In this document: one piece after another, positions 36,451-51,039 of the stretch
Layout: the number at the start of each line of letters is the position of its first letter
Position numbering within the stretch: the first letter of the stretch is position 1
Assembly (NCBI GenBank): GCA_034440615.1
Contig: JAOTOM010005141.1
Location: 434,001-498,000 of the forward strand
Length of the DNA: 64,000 bases
Direction: 5' to 3'
DNA from: Ashinkailepas kermadecensis
Lineage: Eukaryota > Arthropoda > Thecostraca > Neolepadidae
Translations under genes and position numbers: made by a program
Notes under the pieces: generated by a model
Databases searched by the model: none
Seen by the model: only the letters and a program-made list of their open reading frames with translations
What the model was told of the DNA's origin: nothing

Positions 36451-37080
36451 CAGGGCGCTTTTGCGTCCTAGTCCTAGATTTTCTCTTCCAGGTTCCTCCT
36501 CTTCCAAAATATGGGCCTCATCTGGTTGGTCTCGGTGGCCTTCTCTCATTCCTGCGGAGACCTTCTTATCCGTCTTGGGGCCCCTATTGCGTCCGGAGAA
36601 GTCTCCCCTATCAGGTCTTAATCTTATATTGCAGGGGCATCCTCTTCCGTCTTGGGGGCCTCGTTTTCCAACTTAAGAATATCCTGCCGCCCATCGGAAG
36701 CCTTTTCGTCTAACCTGGGTGGCTTCTTGCCCGTCTCGGTGGCATCCTTTCCGTCCTGAGCAGGGTGCTTTTGCGTCCTAGTCCTAGATTTTCTCTTCCA
36801 GGTTCCTCCTCTTCCAAAATATGGGCCTCATCTGGCTGGTCTCGGTGGCCTTCTCTCATTCCTGCGGAGACCTTCTTATCCGTCTTGGGGCCCCTATTGC
36901 GTCCGGAGAAGTCTCCCCTATCAGGTCTTAATTTTATATTGCAGGGGCATCCTCTTCCGTCTTGGGGGCCTCGTTTTCCAACTTAAGAATATCCAACTTA
37001 AGAATATCCTGCCACCCATCGGAAGCCTTTTCGTCTAACCTGGGTGGCTTCTTGCCCGTCTCGGTGGCATCCTTTCCGTC
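36451..37080. repeat. 310-bp tandem duplication within the degenerate satellite
   Basis: Copies start at 36451 and 36761 (CAGGGCGCTTTTGCGTCC and CAGGGTGCTTTTGCGTCC) and are about 98% identical. The second copy also has a small internal duplication of AACTTAAGAATATCC near 36980-37005. Such identity in an otherwise highly diverged array means recent duplication. Confidence 0.92.
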
Positions 37081-38240
37081 CTGAGGGCCTCCTTTTCGTG
37101 CTGGGGTCTCCTTCTCGTCCTGGAGCCTCCTTTTCGTCCTGGGGCTACCTTCCTATCTCTGTTCTACGTCTTAGGGGCCTCCTTTTCGTCCTTGGGTGCA
37201 TCCTTTTCGTTCTAGGTGCCTCCTTTTCGTCCTGGGGCCTCCTTTTAGTCCTGGGGGCCTCCTCCAAATCTCTGTTCTACGTATTGGGGGCTTCCTTTGC
37301 GTTCTGGGGCATCCTTTTCGTCCTGGGGGCATCCTTTTCGTCGTGGGGGCCACCTCACAATCTCTGTTCTACGTCTTAGGGGCCTGCTTTTCGCCCTGGG
37401 GGCATCATTTTCGTCCTGGGGACCTCATCCAAATCTCTGTTCTACGTCTTGGGGGCATCCTTTTCGTCCTTTGGTGCATCCTTTTCGTCCTGGGGTTGGC
37501 TGGTTGATTGTTGGAGTGTAGGGGCGCATGGACTGCGTCTTTCGTCCTGGGGGCCTCCTTTTCGTCCTGGGAGCCTCCTTTTCGTCCTGGGGGCCTCCTT
37601 TTCGTCCTGGGGGCCTCCTTTTCGTCCTGGGGGCCTCCTCCCAATCTCTGTTCTACGTCTTGGTGCCTTCCTTTTCGTCCTGGGGCCTCCTTTTCGTCCC
37701 GGGGGCCTCCTTTTCGTCCTGGGGGCCTCCTCCCGATCTCTGTTCTACGTCTTGGGGCCTCCTTTTCGTCCTTGGGTGCATCCTTTTCGTCCTGGGGTCT
37801 CCTTTTCGTCCTGGGGGCCTCCTCCCAATCTCTGTTCTACGTCTTGGTGCCTCCCTTTCGTCCTGGGGCCTCCTTTTCGTCCCGGGGGGCCTCCTTTTCG
37901 TCCTGGGGGGCCTCCTCCCAATCTCTGTTCTACGTCTTGGGGCCTCCTTTTCGTCCTTGGGTGCATCCTTTTCGTCATGTGGTCTCCTTTTCGTCCTGGG
38001 GGCCTCCTTTTCGTCCTGGGGGCCTCCTTTTCGTCCTGGGGGCCTCCTCCCAATCTCTGTTCTACGTCTTTGGGCCTCCTTTTCGTCCTGGGGGCCTCCT
38101 TTTCATCCCGGGGGGCCTCCTTTTCGTCCTGGATACCTCCTCTCAATCTCTGTTCTACGTCTTGGGGCCTCCTTTTCGTCATGGGGCCTCCTTTTCGTCC
38201 TGGGGGCCTCCTCCCAATCTCTGTTCTACGCTCTTATAGA
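37081..38240. repeat. ~20-bp array GGGGCCTCCTTTTCGTCCTG with higher-order units
   Basis: Runs of the 20-bp unit are punctuated about every 60-130 bp by TCCCAATCTCTGTTCTACGT, so there is a higher-order repeat. Homogeneity is far higher than in the neighbouring degenerate part. Frames of up to 282 codons are artefacts. Confidence 0.93.
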
Positions 38241-38431
38241 GACCTGATTATATTTCCTGGTGGCCTCGTCAGTCTTGAGGCCTCATTGACAGCATGATAT
38301 TCTGTCCCGTCGGCCTCCTTGCTCACCTTTTTTTGCTGTGCATTTGCGGATAGGGGCCTCCTCAAATTTCAGGGGGGGCGGCGCCCCCCCAGTTTCACGG
38401 CAAGGGGGGCGACTGCCCCCCTGCCCCCCCC

Positions 38432-38447
38432 GGTGGCGACGCCCTTG
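38432..38447 (-). repeat. Right terminal inverted repeat of hAT-like element
   Basis: On the minus strand it reads CAAGGGCGTCGCCACC, followed inward by runs of G. It differs from the left end at positions 3, 4 and 16. Confidence 0.75.
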
Positions 38448-38455
38448 GGCATAAG

Positions 38456-39246
38456 CCACTGAACTTTTCCACGTTCCACCCGCTCTGCAAATCTACCCCA
38501 GACGGATACATACCTCGGCAGATGTGCGGTGCAAGGTATCATGCACATATTACCGCGTGCCCAAAATGTATGCAACCGTTCACCAGTGGCTGACTCGGGC
38601 CCCAAGCTCTCAGACTGTCGGCGGGCAACAAGCCGAGTGCGCAACATCAGTAGCCACCAAGCGGCTGCCGAGCTAAGTCAGGGTTCCAGTTTTCGCCGCC
38701 CACCGAAGAACCTCGGTCAAATATTGTACGCCGCAGCATGGGCATGGACTGGATTCGGAACTAGATGCAGTGGAGCTGCGCCATCTCTCCGCGACTCTCA
38801 ATGGTTCATCACCACCCCACCAGCTCTCGAATTGGGGTTTCACCATTACATGGACGGCGACGGCTAAGTCCATGGCAGGGCATGCAAGACATCAGCAACC
38901 AGGACGGATCCGATACCCACGTCGTCACAGAGGGGACCTGCCAAGAACACCGATTCTTGAAACAAGTATTTGTGGACAGATGTAAAACAGCCACAAAGTC
39001 TTACAAAAGGGTGACAGAATCACTGAATTGGCGGCATGAGGCTCCAAAGAACGCTCCTCGGGGACAGCATGAGAGGAAGTCGCCCTTTCACTTCGTGGAT
39101 CTGCACCGGCTAGTAGCTCAGGACTATGTTTCACATTTTACCACAACCAAATGGACGTTTAATGGAAGATCGCATCGAAAATATCTGTCCTATCCCATTG
39201 CACAGCGATTACTCAGCACCACAACTGATTATAACTGCCGGCGACC
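38456..39246. other. Unique interval right of hAT-like element
   Basis: Includes a 209-codon frame (38765-39394, +) that runs into the following repeats; no domain was recognised. Confidence 0.45.
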
Positions 39247-39312
39247 AGGTCTGCACACAGCCAGGACCAGGTCTGCACACAGCCAGGACCAGGTCTGCAC
39301 ACAGCCAGCAGC
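39247..39312. repeat. 22-bp repeat, 3 copies
   Basis: AGGTCTGCACACAGCCAGGA plus CC, three times. Confidence 0.9.
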
Positions 39313-39349
39313 AGGTCACTCCATGCGGAGAGGAAGACATCACGAACTC

Positions 39350-39512
39350 CGAGCGCCAAAGGGCCAACCTAGCCGAGCCAAGGCGTCAGCCTAGCCGTGA
39401 AGTGCCAACCTAGCCGAGCCAAAGCGCCAATCTAGTCGAGCCAAAGGGCCAACCTAGCCGAACCAAACAGCCAGCATAGCCGAACCAAAGTGCCGACTCA
39501 GCGGAACCAAGA
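39350..39512. repeat. ~27-bp minisatellite
   Basis: GCCAACCTAGCCGAGCCAAA-type units, about six copies with substitutions. Confidence 0.82.
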
Positions 39513-39829
39513 TGGTTACAGTGGCACTGCCCCTTCTATGTCGTCAACTATGTTGAATTACGCTGCTACCATGTCCATGTCTAGTCGGGGTTTGAGATGG
39601 AGGACAAACAGGAAGCTTGGCAGCAGCTTGGGGTGCTGCAAACTGGGAGATGGTATAAATGTGCTTTAACTTAATAGACCTTAGCATAGTTGGAAGAATA
39701 GATATAGCAGAACTGAGGAAATAATATAGCACATAGCATAACTCCGATTTGATCAGGGCATAGAAACATGCATGCTCTATACCCTGGTATATATCAATGG
39801 TAGGGGATGAAAGAGTGAACGCCTCAGTG
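39513..39829. other. Unique spacer
   Basis: Nothing recognised. Confidence 0.5.
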
Positions 39830-39990
39830 AATTAGCAATGCTGTAGGTACATTGTGAACAGGTGAGTGAATTAACAATGCTATAGATACAGAGTGACCGG
39901 GTAAGTGAATTAGAAATGGTGTAGGTACATTGTGAACGGGTGAGTTAATTAACAATGCTGTAGATACAGAGTGACCGGGCCAGCAACGCT
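39830..39990. repeat. ~40/80-bp repeat
   Basis: GTGAATTAGCAATGCTGTAG with GTACATTGTGAAC, alternating with ATACAGAGTGACC, about four subunits. Confidence 0.8.
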
Positions 39991-40064
39991 GTAGATAAGC
40001 TGTATAAGCTATATTGTGGTACAGACGTGAGTAGGTCTGAGCGCGGCTATGCACCACGCTGGAG

Positions 40065-40830
40065 GATGACCTGGCTGGTGGAGGATGACCTGGCTGGTGG
40101 AGAATGACCTGGCTGGTGGAGAATGACCTGGCTGGTGGAGGATGACCCGGCTGGTGGAGGATGACCTGGCTGGTGGAGAATGACCTGGCTGGTGGAGGAT
40201 GACCCGGCTGGTGGAGGATGACCTGGCTGGTGGAGAATGACCTGGCTGGTGGAGGATGACCTGGCTGGTGGAGGATGACCTGGCTGGTGGAGGATGACCT
40301 GGCTGGTGGAGGATGACCTGGCTGGTGGAGGATGACCTGGCTAGTGGAGGATGACCTGGCTGGTGGAGGATGACCTGGCTGGTGGAGGATGACCTGGCTG
40401 GTGGAGAATGATCTGGCTGGTGGAAGATGACCTGGCTGGTGGAGGATGACCTGGCTGGTGGAGGATGACCTGGCTGGTGGAGGATGACCTGGCTGGTGGA
40501 GGATGACCTGGCTGGTGGAGGATGACCTGGCTGGTGGAGGATGACCTGGCTGGTGGAGAATGACCTGGCTGGTGGAGGATGACCTGGCTGGTGGAGGATG
40601 ACCTGGCTGGTGGAGGATGACCTGGCTGGTGGAGAATAACCTGGTTGGTGGAGGATGACCCGGCCGGTGGAGGATGACCCAGCTGGTGGCGGATGACCCG
40701 ACTGGTGGAGGGTGACCCGGCTGGTGGAAGATGACCCGGCTGGTGGAAGATGACCCGGCTGGTGGAGGGTGACCCGGCTGGTGGAGGGTGAGCCGGCTGG
40801 TGGAAGATGACCCGGGTGGTGGAGGCGCAC
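40065..40830. repeat. 19-bp minisatellite, ~40 copies
   Basis: GAGGATGACCTGGCTGGTG repeats every 19 bp. Variants GAGAATGACC and GATGACCCGG cluster at the left and right ends. As 19 is not a multiple of 3, the 324-codon minus frame is an artefact. Confidence 0.96.
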
Positions 40831-41054
40831 CGAAAGTCCCAGAGCACCCCTCCGAAGGTCAGAAGCTTCCAGAAAGGAACTCAGAACAGCACCCTTGTAA
40901 AAAGTAAGCCGGGGATGTAATTTTCCGGACGAGTTTACGGGAAAAGAAGCAACTTTCAAGAAGCAAAATTCACATCGTGACACGTCCAGCTCTCCATTTC
41001 GTCCGAGCCCTTGCTCGGATTAGGTCTTAATGCAGTGACAGTGTTGGAGTCACT
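40831..41054. other. Unique spacer
   Basis: Nothing recognised. Confidence 0.5.
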
Positions 41055-41325
41055 TCAGGGGTTTCTCCGACCAAGGACTGGGCCCTGGGCCCGCCTCTGA
41101 GCAGCTGATGCGATGGCAGTGGTAGAGCCACCTGAGAGGGATTCTCCGGTCAAGGACTGAGCCCGCCTCTGGGCAGCTGATGCGATGGCAGTAATGGAGC
41201 CGCCTGGGGGCTCCTCCGACCAGGACTGGGCCCTGGGGCCGCCTCTGGACAGCTCATGCGATGGCAGTGATGGAGCCACCTGAGGGGATTCTCCGACCAC
41301 GGACTGGGCTCGCCTCTGGGCAGAC
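41055..41325. repeat. ~72-76-bp repeat, about 3.5 copies
   Basis: GCAGCTGATGCGATGGCAGT recurs near 41101 and 41173, and with CTCATGCG near 41249. It is accompanied by GGACTGGGCCCTGGGC. Confidence 0.88.
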
Positions 41326-42303
<978 letters not shown>

Positions 42304-42654
42304 TGGGTGGCGTGTGGGTGTGTGCGTGCACATACGTATGCTTGGCATCTAATGCTGCATTTGGGCAGGCGGCTAACAAGCAAAACGTAGCCCTCAGCCC
42401 TCAGCCCCAAGCCCACATGGGGAGGTGGACGGACTTGCCATAACAGGTTTTGGTTTTGGACGATAGTTTCGAGGCGGTTAAGACAGATGTGTGATGCTTT
42501 GCATTGAAAGCTGATTGTATGTATGCACATGCATATCATCATTATGAGGCTGTCGATGTATTGGTGACGGCGGTATATTGGTCCACACGGTAACTGGCAG
42601 CAGCAGGCTCATCGTTTGGTCCGATCGAGACCAATTGCTGTTTACAATGATTAA
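42304..42654. other. Unique spacer
   Basis: Nothing recognised. Confidence 0.5.
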
Positions 42655-43125
42655 AAGCGCGTGATGTTGTGTGGTTTCGGTGCCACTGATGTGGTGTGGC
42701 TTTGGTGCGACTGATGTGGTGTAGCTTAGCATCACTGATGTGGAGTGATTTCGGTGCCACTGATGTGATGTGACTTCGGTGTCACTGATGTGGTGTGGTT
42801 TGGCGCTACTGATGTGGTGTGGTTTAGCGTCACTGATGTGGAGTGATTTCGGTGCCAATGATGTGGTGTGGTTTGGCGCCACTGATGTGGAGTGGTTTCG
42901 GTGTCACTGATGTGGTGTGGTTTGGCGCTACTGATGTGGTGCGGCTTCGGTGCCACTGATGTGGTGTGGCTTCGGTGCCACTGGTGTGGTGTGGTTTGAC
43001 GCCACTGATGTGGTGTGGCTTCGGTGCCACTGGTGTGGTGTGGTTTGACGCCACTGATGTGGTGCGGCTTCGGTGCCACTGATGCGGTGTAGTTCCAGTG
43101 CCACTGATATGGTGTGGCTTCGGTG
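42655..43125. repeat. ~25-bp minisatellite
   Basis: CGGTGCCACTGATGTGGTGT plus GGCTT recurs about 18 times. TTTGGCG, TTCGGTG and TTTGACG variants alternate. Confidence 0.92.
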
Positions 43126-43389
43126 CCACTCCCGTGCTCTGCCTTTACGACACTCTCCTCGGCAGCGTCCGACTAATCTACCAGCGATGACCTTCGAGGG
43201 CTTCCGGTTGACCTCTGTCGATTCAGCTCACCGCAGTCGGCGCACTTCCAAGCTCGCAGGGAACAAAACTTGAGCGTGGGTGCAGGTTGCTGTATGTAGG
43301 CAAGTGGCATGCACGGTGGCACACCTACCCAATGCATATGCAGACGGTTGCCATTGGTGCCATTGATGCCATTGATGTCCGCTGCGTTT

Positions 43390-43745
43390 TAGGAGCATGT
43401 ACATACATTCATACTCATGTATGTATGTATGTAAGTATGTGAGAATGGATATATGCATGAGCATGTATGTAACTATGCGAGAATGAATGCATGTATCAGT
43501 CCGAATGCAAGAATGTGAGAATGAATGCGTGTGTGAGTATGTATGTATGTTCGAATGAATGTATGTATCCGTATGTATGTCACTAGGTGCATGTATGTCA
43601 GTATGGGAGGACGACTATATGCATCAGTATGCATGTTAGTATGTGATAATGAATGTATGTATGCAAGTATGTGATAATGAATATATGTATGAGTGTGTAT
43701 GTAAGTATGTTATAATGAATGAACGTATGGGTATGCATGCAAAAG
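43390..43745. repeat. Degenerate ATGT-rich simple repeat
   Basis: ATGTATGTATGT-like tetranucleotide runs mixed with GAGAATGAATG segments. Confidence 0.85.
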
Positions 43746-43850
43746 TATACGTACAAAGAAGTTTAATACAACGAAGAATGGCTCTTAGATGCTCCTGGGT
43801 TTTAGACATTGCGTGTAAAGAAAGCATACGACCTTCAATATACCAGGAGG

Positions 43851-44258
43851 TGCTGAGTTGACATCAAAAGTAACGTTAAGGATTATACTTTATTACTCAA
43901 CGTTTCGGCCAGGGGCCATCGTCAGGAGTGATATAAAAATGTCAAGTTTAACAATTGAAAAAAAGCACGCGAGAAAGAAAGCGTGCAAAACACACGTGGA
44001 ATGCAGAAAAGCCTCCTCAGTGGTGCAGACACTTAAGCAACTCCAAACCAGAAACAAACTATGTCAAGATAGAATCCTCTGAGGAAGCCCGAGCCGATGG
44101 TCCATATACATATCGATACATACACTCACGCACATATATAGACATAGATCCAATATAACGCGTAATACATGAAATATAATTTATGTTTATGTAATTTTAT
44201 GTGATATACCAAGATGTCGTTTGCGTGTTTAGTTGCGGCCGTAGATTACGTATGTGTA
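43851..44258 (-). repeat. Left arm / 3' terminal repeat of Penelope-like element
   Basis: Outer end TGCTGAGTTGACATC, inner end ACGTATGTGTA. Pairs in inverted orientation with 44500-44912. The only differences seen in the inner half are a handful of substitutions. Confidence 0.9.
43868..43928 (-). ncRNA. Hammerhead-ribozyme-like motif in left arm
   Basis: Inverted copy of the motif in the right arm: on the minus strand CTGACGA, GGCC stem, GAAACGTT and later AACG. Confidence 0.45.
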
Positions 44259-44544
44259 GAGATTCGAGGACCTTTAGATCAGCGTTGTCCCTGGCTGTTG
44301 CTAGAATTTCTACTTTGAAGTTTGTGTTAGTGTCGCTGTGTTCCATGTTATAATGTTTGTCGATCATGTGTTCGCCTAAAGGTGTGTATGCTATCCGAAG
44401 TCTGGCATCTCCCAAGTGCTCATTGTACCTATCCCTAATACCACGTTTGGTTTCACCGACATAAAATATTCCAAGACAGCGGTTGCAAGTTATTTTATAT
44501 ACACATACGTAATCTACGGCCGCAACTAAACACGCAAACGACAT
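44197..44544 (-). pseudogene. GIY-YIG endonuclease fragment of Penelope-like element
   Basis: The 115-codon frame has a GIY-YIG-like core: VYKITCNRC, then IFYVGETKRGIRDRYNEHL (the YVG-x-T and R-x8-R type pattern), and near the C-terminus ES-LHIRNLRPQLN, matching the conserved Glu and Asn of the family. The CxxC in ITCNRC is typical of the Penelope subgroup. The first ~15 residues come from the inverted right arm and are not part of the original protein. The endonuclease would nick DNA to prime reverse transcription, but without a reverse transcriptase this copy cannot act alone. Confidence 0.88.
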
Positions 44545-44912
44545 CTTGGTATATCACATAAAATTACATAAACATCAATTATATTTCATGTATTACGCGT
44601 TATATTGGATCTATGTCTATATATTTGCGTGAGTGTATGTATCGATATGTATATGGACCATCGGCTCGGGCTTCCTCAGAGGATTCTATTTTGACATAGT
44701 TTGTTTCTGGTTTGGAGTTTCTTAAGTGTCTGCACCACTAAGGAGGCTTTTCTGCATTCCACGTGTGTTTTGCACGCTTTTTTTCTCGCGTGCTTTTTTT
44801 TCTTTCCATTGTTAAACTTGACATTTTTATATCACTCCTGACGATGGCCCCTGGCCGAAACGTTGAGTAATAAGGTATAATCCTTAACGTTACTTTTGAT
44901 GTCAACTCAGCA
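44500..44912 (+). repeat. Right arm, inverted copy
   Basis: Inner end TACACATACGT, outer end GATGTCAACTCAGCA. Exact mirror of the left arm apart from few substitutions. The GA/TA microsatellite starts 30 bp beyond it. Confidence 0.9.
44836..44895 (+). ncRNA. Hammerhead-ribozyme-like motif in right arm
   Basis: The conserved hammerhead core strings CTGACGA and GAAA flank a GGCC/GGCC stem. GAAA is followed by CGTT that can pair with AACG about 25 nt later, with AAGG/CCTT inside. Penelope-like terminal repeats are known to carry hammerhead motifs. An unpaired U beside stem II and an imperfect stem I make activity uncertain. Confidence 0.45.
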
Positions 44913-44939
44913 GAGCAGTTGAATGAAGCGGATGTTGTC

Positions 44940-46950
<2,011 letters not shown>

Positions 46951-47262
46951 CTACAGTGCCCATGCTAGTTTTGTGGCATACAAATATTCAAATAGCAATT
47001 GAAGGAGTGCTGGGTGCTTGTCACCGGGAAGCAATGGAAGCGATAGAGTGATACCCTCTCTTTGGCAGAATGCCTTACGTGGTTGTCTTTGAGAGCTAAA
47101 GCTACTGCAGTCTAGCAGGATGTGGCCTATGCTTAACGTGGTGTTGCAGGTGTCGCAGTGAGGTGTTGTGTATTGGTCACCCTCTAATTGAGGCTGTGTT
47201 AGTTTTGTGTAACCAGTTCTAAGTCTAGTGAGGATGACCTCTTTTTGTCGGTGAGATTGATC
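46951..47262 (-). pseudogene. LINE ORF2 C-terminal end (after RNase H)
   Basis: An uninterrupted 103-codon minus-strand frame ends with TAG at 46951-46953. It starts RQKEVILTRLRTGYTKLT, then has a zinc-knuckle-like CDTC...H....C (C-x2-C-x7-H-x4-C) and ends ALLQLLFEYLY. The order R-x-E-V-x-L-x-RLR-x-G-x-T-x-LT, then C-x2-C, then HIL-x2-C is the signature of the region after RNase H in I-, Outcast- or Nimb-type LINEs. It has no start codon because it is the tail of a longer protein. Upstream (47263-47690) the reading frame is broken and the RNase H domain is not recognisable. Confidence 0.85.
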
Positions 47263-47699
47263 TTATGTGTTTCATGTGCCTATCGTTGGTTTGATTGCGT
47301 GGGTGTGGTTGGATTTGTGTTGTGTTGAGTTGGGTTATGCCCATGTGTTCTGTTGATGTTGGCGAATGTGGCGAATGTGGCGTTGTGCTTAACACGCAAC
47401 ATCTTACAACACTGGTACCTCCCCATGCACACCTCTTTTGGTGCGCCATGTTTGTTGTATTAAGACCACTTTTATTGGCAACACCTTTCGCATGCAGGCA
47501 CACATGCCAACACATGTTTGTGTCCGTCTGATATATCCTCCAAATGCCAAATGGGTACCAGCTCATCTACATTGTCTAGCGCCCAAAATACCCGCCATAT
47601 ACTGAACAGCAGTGCAGTTCAGCACGTGCTGGCTTTTAGTGTTAAACTAGTGTGGTCTGAAAGCCCAACTGCGAAGGAGCTGGCTGCAAACATTTCGGA
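47263..47699 (-). other. Possible decayed upstream part of the LINE
   Basis: Minus-strand frames are interrupted. A stretch with GSEMFAASSFAVGLSDHTS near 47690 could be a degraded GNExAD-type RNase H motif, but this is weak. No other gene is seen. Confidence 0.25.
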
Positions 47700-47938
47700 T
47701 CCGAGGATCCGTCCTCCGTCCGGTGAGGTAACAGTCCAGATCAGCGGATCCGTCCTCCGTCCGGTGAGGTAACAGTCCAGATCAGCGGATCCGTCCTCCG
47801 TCCGGTGAGGTAACAGTCCAGATCAGCGGATCCGTCCTCCGTCCGGTGAGGTAACAGTCCAGATCCGAGGATCCGTCCTCCGTCCGGTGAGGTAACAGTC
47901 CAGATCAGCGGATCCGCCTTCCATCCCGGGAGGAAAGC
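47700..47938. repeat. 41-bp minisatellite, ~5.7 copies
   Basis: GATCCGTCCTCCGTCCGGTG, then AGGTAACAGTCCAGATCAGCG, every 41 bp. CAGCG/CGAGG is the main variant. Copies are nearly identical. It begins inside the presumed LINE remnant. Confidence 0.95.
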
Positions 47939-48043
47939 ATTCCTGATCACAATTCTTGATCGTCAGCGAAACATAATATCTGCCGTCCAACGGTCTCAGA
48001 AGGAGATATTGGCGGCAGGCAAATAGCGTTGTGATCGCTCATG

Positions 48044-48392
48044 TTGTTCTGAAAGCTCTCTGGGTACTCACGCCGCAGACTCAGTGTTTCGTGCTGGCAC
48101 GGCCTCTGCTTCCCATCAGCGCTCTCTGGGCACTCACGCCGCAGACTCAGTGCCTCGTGCTGGCACGGCCTCTGCTTCCCATCAGCGCTCTCTGGGCACT
48201 CACGCCGCAGACTCAGTGTTTCGTGCTGGCACGGCCTCTGCTTCCCATCAGCGCTCTCTGGGCACTCACGCCGCAGACTCAGTGTTTCGTGCTGGCACGG
48301 CCTCTGCTTCCCATCAGCGCTCTCTGGGCACTCACGCCGCAGACTCAGTGCCTCGTGCTGGCACGGGCTCTGCTTCCCATCAAGCTGTGGTG
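48044..48392. repeat. 66-bp minisatellite, 5.3 copies
   Basis: GCTCTCTGGGCACTCACGCC begins at 48121, 48187, 48253 and so on. Differences are limited to GTTTC/GCCTC. The period is a multiple of 3 and a 198-codon minus frame contains five 22-residue repeats with two Cys each. Both plus frames of 120-126 codons are equally open, so coding is unproven. Confidence 0.95.
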
Positions 48393-48714
48393 ACCGTGGG
48401 CAGTGAACGATTGGAGCTGGTGTTGAGTTACATCGATTTGGACGTGAGTGGATCACACGAGTAGGATTTGGACAGTTCAATTCAGTCAATCTGCGGATAG
48501 TGAGACGTGAGAAGATTCGGGTGATCGATTGGCATTGCGTCACCCTACCGTTATAACATTCTTATTCAGGCCCCGGTTCGTATGGATACAGTCGGGCAAC
48601 GGTAATTTCTTTCCTCACACCGTACTTCGACGTTACAACTCCACAGATGGCAATGTATAAAAGGTATATTTATGAAATCATATTTAAGCGCAAAAATAGG
48701 TGTCGAAAATAAGG

Positions 48715-51035
<2,321 letters not shown>

Positions 51036-51039
51036 CACT

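Larger units (their letters stand above)
31181..38455. mobile_element. 7.26-kb hAT-like non-autonomous element with satellite interior (with TSD)
   Basis: The 8-bp word GGCATAAG flanks the segment at 31181-31188 and 38448-38455. Just inside, the left end CAGTGGCGTCGCCACG and the right end read on the minus strand, CAAGGGCGTCGCCACC, match at 13 of 16 positions, and both continue into G-rich runs. An 8-bp duplication with CAG-type ends fits hAT superfamily rules. The interior has a leftmost 1.2 kb of AT-rich unique sequence, a large inverted repeat and about 4 kb of degenerate tandem repeats. I see no transposase (no DDE or dimerisation region recognisable), so mobilisation would have to be in trans. 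An alternative is that the repeats expanded inside an older, smaller element. Confidence 0.72.
43851..44912 (-). mobile_element. Fold-back Penelope-like element, 5'-truncated
   Basis: Two arms of about 410 bp (43851-44258 and 44500-44912) are inverted copies of each other, about 97-98% identical over the ~200 bp compared in detail. They enclose a 241-bp loop. The loop plus the adjoining left arm encode, on the minus strand, a GIY-YIG endonuclease domain, which is the C-terminal domain of Penelope-like retroelements. The left arm is the true 3' end of the element (it carries the domain's natural C-terminus and stop). The right arm is an inverted copy joined to the truncated 5' side. No reverse transcriptase remains. 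The fold-back shape fits the complex terminal repeats described for Penelope-like elements. Confidence 0.85.

Noticed and set aside
40009..40983. 324-codon proline/serine-rich minus-strand frame
   Set aside because: Produced by a 19-bp tandem repeat; equivalent frames overlap it.
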